DNA from: Apostichopus japonicus | Lineage: Eukaryota; Echinodermata; Holothuroidea; Aspidochirotida; Stichopodidae | Assembly: GCF_037975245.1 (NCBI RefSeq) | Contig: NC_092575.1 | Coordinates: 5,821,501 to 5,885,500 of the forward strand | Reading direction: 5' to 3' | Length of the DNA stretch: 64,000 bases | Part shown: positions 35,347 to 46,500 of the stretch, piece after piece | Layout: every line of letters begins with the position of its first letter | Position numbering within the stretch: the first letter of the stretch is position 1 | Position numbers and translations under genes: made by a program | Notes under the pieces: generated by a model | Seen by the model: the letters and a program-made list of their open reading frames with translations, nothing else | Database searches by the model: none | Told to the model about the DNA's origin: nothing

Positions 35347-38081
35347 ATATATCTATACATATATATATATATATATATATATTTGATATTGGCAATATAC
35401 CAAATGGTTGGAAGATTAAATTTCAACAAACTATTATTTTGTCAAATTTGTATGGGAAACACTGCAAAGTGGAAGATCGCTGTTTCTTTTGGAAGAATGG
35501 AAGAAACTGGAAATAACTAGTTCCTTCCTGAAGAAACCGGAAGAAACTACTTATGTATCTGGAAACAAGGGAAAATCAAATAGGGTCTAAGAACCTACAA
35601 TGACTGCAGCGAACTAATCCAAGTCGTATGGAGATAAATACATTTGAAAAATCCATGTTTGTTTTAGAATGAAGATTATCTCTTGGCTCTGAGACTTATT
35701 GTGGTTTATTAGCTAATTTATTGACAATTTTATCTGTGCTCTGGTTAACCTACAGTATGGCTCAGTTTTGTTTTATAGTTCTTGGATTTTACATAAATTA
35801 GTCAGTACACAACATAATTGTGTTTAAACTTAAACAGTAATTTCCCACTTACTTGAGTTTCATTAAATTTTAGTGGAAGAAAACCTGTTACTTCCGTCGG
35901 GGAAAAAAACATGGTTTTGGAATTGTTATTTTTCGCACTGTCGGTCATTACAAACCTTGTGGTAGCATTCTTCATTTGTAATCTGGATCTTGACAATTCA
36001 TAAATGTATTTGTAATTAAAGAAAAAGAGCCTTGTGAATCTATCACCCGTAACTGAAACATCAGGTTAAATGAAGACACATTTCCCCTCCCGTTTGAACC
36101 GGTGTTTATTATACGGTATGCCCCCAATTTCCTCTCCAAGCACTGGCTAATCTCTGTGCCATATGTTTCTTACTACAGGGACTAGAAGCTAGCAAATACA
36201 AGAACACCATGGACTGTATCGTCAAGATATGGAAATACGAAGGAGCCAAAGCGTAAGTAAACATCTTCTCATGTTGTCATGGTAAAACTTCAGTACTTTA
36301 TTTTATGGAAAATGTCTATTCATCACTCTAGCTGTGAAATTCTGTGAGGGTTTTCAAAAGTCATGTCATTTGTTTTTACATGACAGTCATGTCATTTGTT
36401 TTTACATGACATTTACAAGGCAGTACTTGGAAAAGTGACTGAAACCAATTGACAGTAGTAGAAATCTTCAAGGCAGTACTTGGAAAAGTGACTGAAACCA
36501 ATTGACTCTGTCTATCGACATTACACGTTCAATCTGGTTAGCCCTCGCTTGGTTTATACCCGGATAAAACGTCAATATTTCCGGGTCTCATGTGATCTAT
36601 GAAGTAACCAAAGCTATCTTAATCTTCAAGCTCTTTTCTGAAAGTCTATTCCTGCTGCAGCTGCTTCATTAGCTAAGATAAGGAAGACAGCTTTGGTTAC
36701 TTCGAAGATCACATGACACCCGGAATATCAAGTCGTTCCACAGCCTGGCCCCAGTTACAGAAAATATGTGGTTGCCAAACTGTTTTGTGCGGGTGGCAGG
36801 AATGTTTAAAGTAGTAGCAGATATACTTCCTATTTGGTATGACGAAACACGCTTAGTAAACATCTTACACAAATAATCGGGGGCCTGTTTACTAATACAT
36901 TTATAAATCAACAAAGAACCTTGAATGTAATGCGTTGCTCAATGGGGAGCCAATGTAAAGTGAAAAGACAGTCCCTGGCACTGTCATATTTTCTTCTGCA
37001 CAGAATCAATTTTGCAGCTTGGTTTTGTATAGAATGTAAGGGAAGCAGGGTAGAGGCTGCTTGCAATAAAGGCTGACTGTAAAGGCTGTGATCCTTTGTA
37101 GTTGGCACTGTTTTAAGTGAGAGCCAATCAAGATGGTTATTGAATGGATGACAAGTACCTCGTACCTGCATGTTTGCCATGATTTATCTGACTATTTTAA
37201 GATTTATTTTGTAAGTCTGTTTAAGGGCAGGCACTTCAAAGTTTAGCACAGGAAATGGGTTTACGATTTGAAACGGGTTTTCTACTTTTCTTTATTGTTA
37301 AGCGGGCCAATTTTGGGATGATCAATTCATTCCTGTGTGTTCGTCTGCTTGCATGTTTGTTTGTATGTGTTGACGAGGTTGTGTCATTGTAAAGTGGCTT
37401 CCACAAGATACCAGCCTATCTTTCATCTTAATGTGAATTGGGCTTGGACAATTGGCAAGCTTGCAAATGGAATGGGAAAGAGAAGTGTGCCAAAACGGAC
37501 CAAAGTGAGATAACCGTTTAGAATCGAAGAATACTCTGTCATTAAGATATATCGTTAAGCCAGAATTTGAGAAACACGCTCTTGTGGGCATATTAACGAG
37601 CCAAGTGATGGGATTTCAAAAGCAGAAAGTGGTTTCGTTGTTAGGTCTCATTTAGAACAGCAGGTTAGGACGGAAGTGGGAGTAAATAAAGATCCTTCGG
37701 GAATTGACGTTCCACCAGGAAATTTTCAATATATTTCAAAGAAATGGATGGGAGCTGATTGGGAATGATCAAACCTCTCTACTCTCCTGTATTTCTTTGA
37801 ATAACTCAGATTCAAACCATGCAAATATGTTTTCCTATCCCGATGGAAATTTTCACGTAGTCACATTATTTAACTTTTTGGTGGCATTTTTTTGGTAATT
37901 ATTTAAAAAAGAGTTGAGTTTTTAAAATTTAATTTCGCTCTTTTTTTTCTTCTTCCCCAGATTCTATAAAGGGACCGTACCGAGGCTGTCGAGAGTCTGT
38001 CTGGACGTTGCCATAGTATTTGTCATCTACGACGAAATAGTCAAAATTCTGAACAAGGCCTGGCCAGAAAAATCCTCATAA
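23210..38081 (+). CDS. SLC25A1: Mitochondrial citrate/tricarboxylate carrier
   Basis: Six coding exons: 23210-23354, 31321-31528, 32452-32678, 35013-35233, 36179-36252, 37961-38081; 331 aa (human about 311). This inner-membrane carrier exchanges mitochondrial citrate for malate and supplies cytosolic acetyl-CoA for lipid synthesis. All three mitochondrial-carrier repeats are present, with signatures PTEYVK (about 62-67), PMETVK (160-165) and PLDVVK (258-263). Highly conserved stretches [20 protein letters not shown] and [15 protein letters not shown] identify SLC25A1 rather than another SLC25. All introns are GT-AG and phases agree. The N-terminus is about 20 residues longer than human. Met28 ([11 protein letters not shown]) is an alternative start that fits the human length better. 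Intron 1 is about 8 kb. Intron 2 contains two partial, broken copies of exon 2. Confidence 0.95.
24379..24495. repeat. Low-complexity tatgatttt repeats
   Basis: Irregular units of tatgatttt and tatgatta in SLC25A1 intron 1. Confidence 0.8.
25145..25220 (+). repeat. Dispersed repeat copy (pair with 5530-5605)
   Basis: Same orientation and about 80% alike by eye to the copy upstream of RMND1, sharing tagcattttg-gatgcgat and ggat-aatta. It lies in SLC25A1 intron 1. Confidence 0.6.
26601..26665 (-). repeat. Dispersed motif copy 3, hammerhead-like on the minus strand
   Basis: Plus strand reads ggcctgacgttacaatcata, then gcaggatcttcttcagaggc, then taaatgacaagtagcag. Read on the minus strand it gives GCCT, CTGAAGA, a GATCCTGCTATGATTG hairpin region, TAACGTC and AGGC. 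GCCT and AGGC can pair. The shared upstream patch actgttagcaaactgctta (26551) matches one near 16.52 kb. It lies in SLC25A1 intron 1. Confidence 0.75.
27937..28078. repeat. ~84-bp tandem duplication
   Basis: Two units starting with tttcagtcacttaatt at 27937 and 28021 share gtggtcaaa and cagaatatgaagttt. The second is shorter. Lies in SLC25A1 intron 1. Confidence 0.85.
30036..30400. repeat. ~195-bp tandem duplication in SLC25A1 intron 1
   Basis: Units starting with gtccagtgactt at 30036 and 30231 share most of their length, including gtagcttgatatgtgt, actaaaaatttcaattgaac and tttcctaggagttcta. Each unit is preceded by a G-rich tract. About 90% alike by eye. Confidence 0.9.
30917..31228. mobile_element. 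Possible MITE-like repeat
   Basis: The left end ggtgcgtagcgagg and the right end cgctactcgcctgca are roughly inverted. Inside are paired G-rich and C-rich tracts (ggggggg-gtttgcccc-cccccc near 31165-31207). This build resembles short nonautonomous DNA elements, but the ends match only loosely and no target-site duplication was confirmed. It abuts SLC25A1 exon 2. Confidence 0.4.
31417..31972 (+). repeat. Three-unit tandem repeat containing the second half of SLC25A1 exon 2
   Basis: Units start with acaagggacct at 31417 (the real exon), 31599 and 31785, period 182-186. Each unit has the last ~110 bases of exon 2, its gtacgg donor and ~70 bases of intron. Copies 2 and 3 lack the exon's first half and its 3' splice site. 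Copy 2 has also lost one base in ttatatg-atca, shifting the frame. They are therefore broken exon copies, not usable alternative exons. Confidence 0.95.
33715..34085. repeat. Degenerate TGTA/TATG microsatellite patches
   Basis: Runs of tgtatgtatg, tgtgtgt and acacatgcatg between 33735 and 33870, and again at 34018-34085, in SLC25A1 intron 3. The open frames on both strands here are low-complexity artefacts. Confidence 0.8.
35270..35385. repeat. (TA)n microsatellite with atatctata variants
   Basis: Long AT tract about 35 bases after SLC25A1 exon 4. It contains two runs of roughly 12-16 TA units, separated by ttgatatatctatac. Confidence 0.92.
36361..36507. repeat. Two small adjacent tandem duplications
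   Basis: A ~26-bp unit (tcatgtcatttgtttttaca) occurs twice at about 36361-36412. A ~50-bp unit (aaggcagtacttggaaaagt) occurs twice at about 36417-36507. Both are in SLC25A1 intron 5 and are almost identical copies. Confidence 0.9.
36574..36727. repeat. Inverted repeat, ~50-bp arms, at the 3' end of a LINE fragment
   Basis: Left arm about 36574-36626 and right arm about 36674-36727 share tcatgtgatct and gaagtaaccaaagct in opposite orientation, with few mismatches. The ~47-base spacer would be the loop. The right arm is continuous with the LINE fragment. Confidence 0.88.
36669..37190 (-). mobile_element. Decayed non-LTR retrotransposon (LINE) fragment, C-terminal end of the polymerase frame
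   Basis: On the minus strand two adjoining frames encode [18 protein letters not shown], then [16 protein letters not shown], then (after a frameshift near 36910) [34 protein letters not shown] and NDL. This order (QN-AA-L, LHWLP-RI-FK, YK-AP-YL, R-F-GA-LWN-L) is the usual C-terminal tail of the reverse-transcriptase protein in CR1/L2/jockey-like LINEs. The fragment is truncated at the 5' side, frameshifted and inactive. It sits antisense in SLC25A1 intron 5. Confidence 0.8.
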
Positions 38082-41000
38082 ATCTCACATTGAGACCACG
38101 GAAGTACTATCCCCTTTTTTTTTCTTTTTCTTCTATTTTATAGTTATTATTAATTTTTTTGGGTTTCCTGACATTGATTTTTATTTCCTCTTTCCAAAGA
38201 TACCTCTCGCATAAATAATAAGTTATCTATCAATTGCTTCCAAAATTGGAGAAAATGGAATACTGATGTTATACTATGTGTTACCATGGTTATTTGTGTA
38301 TCCAATGTCATGCGACTTCTCATTTCATGTCAAATCCAAATGTGGGATTAACGTCTTAGGAATCTCATAAAATCTAATCGTTTGATTATTTGTATTGGCT
38401 CTGGTGCCAGATATATATATTTTTTTTTTACTCTTCTTGTTTTCAAACCTTAGGGAACTTGTTGTTTCACTAATTTGCTCATAAAGCCACTAATAGGGAA
38501 ATGTGTTCTTTTCAATTCATTGTGGTCATGATAAAAAGTGGATGATTTCTCTAATTTAAACCCGTCTTTCTGAACCTATAAAGAAATTTATTTTTTAACC
38601 ATCGATAAAGTGTAGTTCTTGACAAACAAATGTTTTGGCATACATAAGGAATTATCTCTGATTCTGTCTCAGTGTAAAGGCCTCATAAGAAAAATTAACC
38701 ATTAACCAAGAATTAATTTTTCTTCAAGATTATACACAAATCAGCTTAATTTGGCTTGCAAGTCAATCCAACACATGTTTGTCAACGACCATTTCGCGAA
38801 ACATTTTGTCACAATCTTTTAGAAGAGAAGTTTGAAATTGAAGCAGCTTACTATTTTGAAGATATTATTATCCAAATACTAGTTTCATTTTCTCAAATGA
38901 AATGGATGATATCATGTGGGGAATGAGTTTTGGAAGGCTGCTGTATAAGACAAATAATTTGCTATCAGTCACTACGTACCGTGACCAAAGGATTCTCCTA
39001 TCCATGTTTTGAGGACTCAAAGCAGAGTTTGAAACAGTAGAAAGTCAAAAAAGTGGCTCTCTGAACAGGCAGTAGTCATTGCTGCTTACAAAAATGCTGT
39101 CAAATTGGTTAAAGCTATTTTGTTAATGTATTCTTTATCTTCATATTTAGGGGTTGGGGGAGGGGGGGGGGCTTAGAGAGGAATGGGTTATCAGCATTCT
39201 TGTATGTATACGAGTTTGCCGTTGATAGAAAAGATATTTCAAGGGGACGGGTATTTCAAATTCTAGACATAGACCCACATATTAGAGAGTGCTGGCCTCT
39301 GAGGATAGGCTCAGGTTTTATAAATAAATGTGTTTTGCGAACTGTGGAGACTGCATCAGGTGTTTGCAAATAACAGTATTACTAACAGTAACAATTACTC
39401 TTTCTATATTCATGATAATATTTTTATGATTATTTCTATGAACCAGTGGTTGGTTTAATTTATCCCTAAAAGTGTGGACTTTTTTTTTCATTTTCAGAGT
39501 GTGATATATATAGTTGCATACTAATTTGACAGCATCAGTACATATATTGTAAAGTAATGTGTTACATATAGGGGGGTATTGTACCATGCTAAATAATAAA
39601 AGGAAACTGCTAGATTGGTTCCAAGTTAGAAGAATTCCCGTGATCTTATTTTACATCAAAATTAAATCTGGGAAATCTAATACGTCATGAACAATTTGCG
39701 ACAACGAAAAATCAATGATTCTTGCCCCCAAAGTCATTATGGGGAAGTTCGTAAGGAATTTCCTTCTCAAGTGATCACTTGATGTTACAAAAAAAATCAC
39801 CTCATGTATATTGATAACATGTAAGGTATTAATCCATGAATGAATCGTAAAGATAGTCAGGGATGTTTCATCTGGAAGGCCATTTATGCTTTAAAGACCC
39901 TGATTATTAACAAATTACTGCCAAAAAAGCTACCCCCCCTGTGTTTAATTGCGACTTTTTTTTTTCAGGACTGCCTAAAACTAGTTTTCAATTTTTGTTT
40001 TAATTCACCTGGACACTCACAATAGGTAGAGAAACTAGAGGACATCTCTGTGGAATTCTGGACATGTAGTAAAGCCTACTTGAGTGTCCTGTCAAAAGGA
40101 TAGGTTTGGTAAATGAATATATGTGTGTTGGTAGGTAGTAAAGTAAAAGTGTTGAGTGAGTAAATTGAATTTTATGAATTTCGAAAGGACTGGCAGGGTA
40201 AAGCACATATCACCACACTATTAACTAATAGCTTGTACATGCACTAACTACTAATTGACTTTTTTTTTTTTAATTTTCATCAGAATATCATCCATACTGT
40301 GATGAATAGGCCAGCAAATGTTTAGTTCATGATGAGTTAAAAGTTATTCTAAAAGTCATATTTCAAATGCAGCCATTCCATTTGAGTACTCGTAGATTCC
40401 AGCAGCTGAGATTTTTTTGTAACGTATCTCGTAGCATTTGGCTTTTGTAGCTGTTCAGAGTATTACCGCCAACAGGTCCATGCAGTACCAATATAGCATC
40501 TGAACATGATGACATAGACCTTTAACTTAGTTCACCGAGAATCAAGCTTCTAGCTACTCCGGAATAATCCTCAATTGCTAAAGTTTTTGTTATTTTTTTT
40601 AACAAATTGGATCTCTCAATTCTCCATTGTAGGTGAATTACATAGTTGAAGTGACTGCTCGATGTGACTGGCTATTGTGACAGCAGTGTCAAAGTGTGAC
40701 TGGCTAGTTGGCTTCAGCTAGGTCAACATCATCGCCAAATGTTTAGGAGAATAACTTTTCAAAAGTAACTTTCTGCGAGGTTTTGAACCTCAAGATATTT
40801 TTTGTTACTTTTAAAACAGAATAAGGGTTTTGTTTCTAAGACAATCCAATGTCTCCATAAGGTGAAATGGTTTTGAAGGAAGGTACGAAAAATGTTTGTT
40901 TTGATCGTCTTGTCGTTTGTTCGAAAATAATTTACATAATCGAAAAATGATTTAATGAGTGGAATAAACCAAAGCAGACAGAAATGTTTGTAAGTAATTA

Positions 41001-43552
41001 ATGGTATGTGGTTAATAAATTATCTCTACCAAGTCACCTCAGAATTTACATAAGTACCTCGTTGATCTTTGGCCAGTAGTTGGCGATCAAACTTTCAATC
41101 TTCAAATTTCTCATTTGTTGAATATGCAACAACTACTTGATGGAAATATTCTTATAGTCTAAGCATGGATAATGCTTGTTGGATCTGGTTGAAATCTTGA
41201 ATGGGCCTGTTTCATTCGGTGAGCGGAAATAAATAAATATATGTGACACATCGATTGTGTTTATTTATACAATATGTAGTAATAACTTAATACTAATACT
41301 AATAATAAATAATAAAAAATATAAAAAATAACACAATTCTTATGAAGAAATTGAGTATAATATTTCAACTCTAAGAATAACATTGTAATGTTCTTTTTTG
41401 CAACTGAGTTTCCACATGACATACGAAACAAGTCTTGAAACTTCTTGCCTTTTTCGTTACGTACTAAGTGTTTTAATACGCATTTTCACTCTTACAGTGA
41501 CGATCAAACAACTCAGCTCAGATGAATGGATTTATGTCGATGTAAGAGCATAGCTCGTCAGACTAATTTTTAATTATTCCAAGTTATTTAATGCATGTCA
41601 GTTTGTGTGATGTCATATCATCGAAACTGTTTCAATTTCTAGCAATATGACTGCAAGATGAGTTCATATGTTAGGTTACAACACATGTAAATCAAACTCC
41701 AGTCGTACATTAGCAAATGTGGTGGCGCTCTTTCGGTATGTACAATCGTTACAGAAAAGGGTACATTGTCTAATTGACAGGGACAAAAGAAGGTTTTCAC
41801 TCATCCTGAGCTAACAGGTTCTGTCCCAAAGAAATAAATCCATGACATCGAAAATGGAAAGTGGGAGTACTGGGTTGGGTATAACTATGAGTGTAAGAAA
41901 GGAAAGGAAAGTTTGATTTGGTCTGTGGTGTATTATTGTTTCTGTTCTTGCAGTATTGTCAGATTTGTTAGAATAATGATCTTTTCAAACTTACTTGCTA
42001 CAAAACAATGAAGGCATAGTCTCCAGTTTCTTAACAAGTTTATAATTGACCTTCATTGTAATAATATTCTGAGAGCTCTTTAAAGTAGCAAGAAATCTTA
42101 AAACTTGATTTCAGTAAGTTTGATTGGTCAGACTAAGGACAAGTGTTAACAAATTGGTTCGGTCAGGATAGTGGGATATATAGAACAATAGGACTATGTA
42201 AAGGTTTACAAAACAAAACCTGTGTACAAAGAGAGGCATTGTTCTATAACAATAGGACTTTGTGAATGTTCATTGTTACTAACCACACAGTGAGGGACTG
42301 GACTGGTTCAGATACTGACAAAATTCTGATAATCCACTTTCGTAAAAACTTAAGCGTATTGTTTACCTTTCAATGGTCTATTCACACTTCAACATGATGT
42401 ATAATGTGAAACAAAGTTATAAAGAGCTCCAGAAATTATACAATCACAAATGGATGGATGTTGGATCCTGCTAAAATCCAGTTAATGAAGGTTTTACTGA
42501 TATCCAATCGACAAATGTTTATTAGGTAATCGAAAGAGACTTTGTGATAAAAGCTTACCAAAGAAAAAGAAACTGTATACAAGGATCAATAATTTGGTGC
42601 TTAAGAAATGTTCAAAATTTTTCCGCCTCTCAGAAATGCTTGTGATTATTAACATAGCTCTGCTGCAATAAATCTTTAATACCAAAACTTAATCGGAATT
42701 GACTTTCAACTGGTGTCATGTTTGTTTCCTGAATTCAATCCCAGCCATGTCCCCCTCCCTCCCTCACCCTCCCATAGGTTGTTAATTGTCTTCTCCTGCG
42801 CTTAATTTCTATTTGACATTTTACTTATGCTAGAAATGGTCTCTCTCCCCAGGGCCTTTCCTCAGAGTCCCCAGAGAATTAGATGACCCACCCCTAGATG
42901 TCCTTCATAAATACTTCTTCAAGAGAATTCAAACCCCCTTAACTTTACCTTCCCTGTCAGGACACACTGTTTGATATCCCACTACGAAGTGCAATTGTGC
43001 ATGTAATTAAGTTTCCCCATGCTCCATCCCCTTGTCAAAGCCTCTAATGAGCCCCCGTTTTGCAATTCGTTTTCCGGAAGTTTAATTATCAAATTAAGAA
43101 AGCACTTGTTTTCATTCTATTATATCAAAGGCCCCTCCACCCTCCCGATTGATCCCTTGCTCAGGGTTGTATCCCCTCTGAATCTCCCTTCGCTGGGCCC
43201 GGAAGGGACATACTGTATATTGATTAATACTTTTAAATAGCAATGGTTTTCAAGAGGGTGTGGGTCCACAGGCTGTACTATCAACTCTTATGAACATTCG
43301 TCGGACTGCTCTCCCTTCCTGCACCCCATTTTAAAGCTGTGTCGAAGTTTGTTATTCGAATCTGGAGACCATGTATAATAGTGCAGTGTGGACTGTTTTT
43401 ACGGCATGTAAAAGCTTACTACGGATTGGAACAATGTTGAGGTCCTGGGATTGCAATTAGATGGCGCTAACTTCAAACTTGACCGGGATCTGTCGAGTGA
43501 GTATATATGCAATAATTAACACAGTAACTGGTTAGGCAAGACTTTCCTCAGA
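38082..43552. other. Intergenic region SLC25A1 to RAD51C
   Basis: Begins with the SLC25A1 3'UTR. It holds short T- and A-rich tracts, a G-rich run near 39157-39170 and C-rich patches at 42740-42775. No open frame shows family similarity or sensible splice sites. The RAD51C promoter must lie in the last few hundred bases before 43553. No TATA box stands out. Confidence 0.6.
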
Positions 43553-46500
43553 ATGCAAAGAGAACTGGGAAGCTTTCCTCTTCCGCCACATTTGAAGAAG
43601 AAGTTATCTTCTGCAGGTTTCTCTTTGGTGGAAGATTTGCACAATGTAAAGCCATCAGAACTGAGTAAAGGTAAAAATTGGAAGTAGGACAACATAATGG
43701 ACATAGCCTAGGCCTAGGCCTGTAGTCTAAAACTTAGGCTTCGCAGTACAGTAGAACTGATGATGTTAGGCCTAACCTAGCTTTGAACGTAATTTAATCA
43801 TAAACTTCAAAGGACAACTGTACAATTGCCAACTGAAAACAGATATTACAACTTTCCTTATACGTACAGATAAGCATTAATGCCCTAACTTTCAGTTCAA
43901 GTTTAACAACCTAGGCCTAGACGTTTTGAGATTTAGGCTTCATGTAAGGACAAACTAAAACGAATGACTGAATGACAATAGACTTTGTACAGGGTTAATT
44001 GTCATTCGCGAATGACAGCAAATGACAACGAATGACAATGAAGGACGGTGGTGAGAAGAGATAGAATGATTAAAGGAGTGGAGTAAATGCGGTTATTGTC
44101 GCAAAATGTCAACTCGGATTTTTGCGATTTGTGGTGAACATTTCCGCCAGGGGGGCGCCCCCCTTGCACCCCTTCCCTTCACTACTGTTACAGAGTAGCT
44201 CCATAACTGGTGCAAATTTTCTCCTTTTCCAGTCCCTTTTGCACCCCCCCCCCTCAAAAAAAAAAATCTTTTCTTTTTTAAAGAAATATATACATGTCCA
44301 ATATAAGGACTCTTCCTGAAATTTTTAGCCGTTTCAAGATTATAGTATTGTTAGTTTCTAACAATTAATATCGGGAAAATGACGTTAAATTTACTTTTTA
44401 AAATCAGACTTACAATTTCGCTTTCTATATAAGATGTGTTTGTATCTTGTCCATACTTTACTAGATATGTAAGCATCGCACTTCGCGTCCACTTGGTTTG
44501 CGTGGTTTTAATATACCCACGAAGTCTGAACTGTGATATCCGGTTGAAGAAAATGTCTGTGCTGTCATTCACTGTCATTCGTTTTAGTCAACGCAATTTT
44601 TTAGTGTGTACAACATATTGTCATTTGTTATGTGTAACGCAATTGCCATTCGTTTGAGTAACACCCTTCATGTATAAACAAGGGCTTGGACATTCTTAGT
44701 TCTTACTTTCTTGGGCCTAACATGCCTATGTATCCTCGGTCTTAGTCTGATAACTGCCTCTTTATAATCTAAATTTTTCTTTAGGCTAAAGGGGAGGGGG
44801 AAAGTTTAATTCTGCCACCTCACTTGTACAACTACTTACTAGGGATTGACTTCATGGCATTGATAAACCTATTGAATGCTTTAAATGGAAAGGCCTAGGC
44901 CTTAATCAAATAGGCTAACTCTATAAAAAAAATTATTTTAAAAATATTATGTAATCACCAACCAAGGATGTCGCAGAATTAAACTCTGCCAAAACAAATG
45001 GAGAAAGGAAGCAGAGAGAGATATATGACAGCATGGGATTAAATATTATACTTCACTCCTTCGTTGCCTATCACCAATCAACATAAATTAATGAAGTTTT
45101 CTTTATCTATATTGTAATATTTTTTTCTGTTAGACTTGATTCTTTTCTTGCTTTCAGAACTGTCTATAACCACAGAGGAGGCTTTGGAGGTCCTTGCCAC
45201 TATCTCACCCTCAACACAAAGAGCTCCAGTAAACTCTGCTCTTTCTGCTTTTGAGCTGCTTAAGAGAGAAAATGATTCACCAGGAATTATAACTTTCTGT
45301 GAAGAAGTTGATGATATGCTTGGTGGAGGAGTACCATTAGCAAAAATCACAGAATTCTGTGGGTCACCTGGTGTTGGCAAAACACAGCTCAGGTTAGAAA
45401 ATCTATTTACCTTACCATTCTTTTGTTAAATGAGAGAAAACAATAGGTATCCGTAGAAATTTCTTCCCTGCTATTGTTTGGGTGTGATCGTTTGTTCATA
45501 ATGCAGTACACATAATAAGTAGATAAGTACTATTCTATGACTTCTGATTCCCCCCCCCCCCCCATGCAAAGTAATAGTTTTTGGGTGGCTGCAAAATCTT
45601 GTGATCCAATTGGAATCATGATTGACATGCTAATTAGTAGACATTTGCTGAAAAGAAAAGTAGATGATAATTTTATTGTGGCCCAAAATTATTCAAAATG
45701 CAACCCTTCAGAAAAGCAATGAACTTAGAACAAATCATTGTTTGGAGTTTCCAAGGTCTATATTTGATGACTTGCTCATGTTTTTTCAAACAGAGCAATT
45801 ATCAGAAAGAAAAGGTGCCTATTAAACGGATTAAGGGAATGATTGGTTGCCCGGCACTTCTAAAAGATTTGGTTCTAAAGTAAAGGTTGAACAGTTGGTG
45901 TACAGGGCAAATTTTTTGAGGACCTTTTTTCTGGTCATCCCTTGGACATCCAAGTCTTACATATTGGTTGTTCGAACAGGAAATTTGGTTGTCAGAAAAT
46001 GTACCAAAATAACAGAGAATGGTCAATATGTATTTTTTAGGAGAGATGTGTAGTTTTTGGTCCAGTAAAACTGTGGGTCATAGGCCTGCCACTATGTCAG
46101 TTTTATTTCAGTATTTCTGCGGTTATGGTGGGTGATAGTTACAATGTATTCCTAAACATCTAGTCATCAGCCGGACAATGTCCAATGCTGATTTTGGTTG
46201 TCCGAGCCGAAATTTGGAAGACCCGGACTAAATTTGACCTGGCATACGATATTCAACCCAGAATGTATAGCTGTAGTTTAATGCCAACTATGTGTTGCAA
46301 TATGTAATACATGCAGACTTTCAATGTGCATAGTATTATTTCTGTTACCAACCATTTAAAAAAAAATTTTTGGAACTTTGTAGCATTCAGTTAGCTGTAA
46401 ATGTACAGATTCCTGAAGCTTTTGGAGGTCTACAAGGTGAAGCTGTTTTCATCGACACCGAGGGCAGTTTTATCCCACAGAGGGCAGCAGATATCGCACA

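Noticed and set aside
37322-37591. 89-codon minus-strand frame in SLC25A1 intron 5
   Set aside because: No similarity to the adjacent LINE protein or any other family I recognise. Likely chance.
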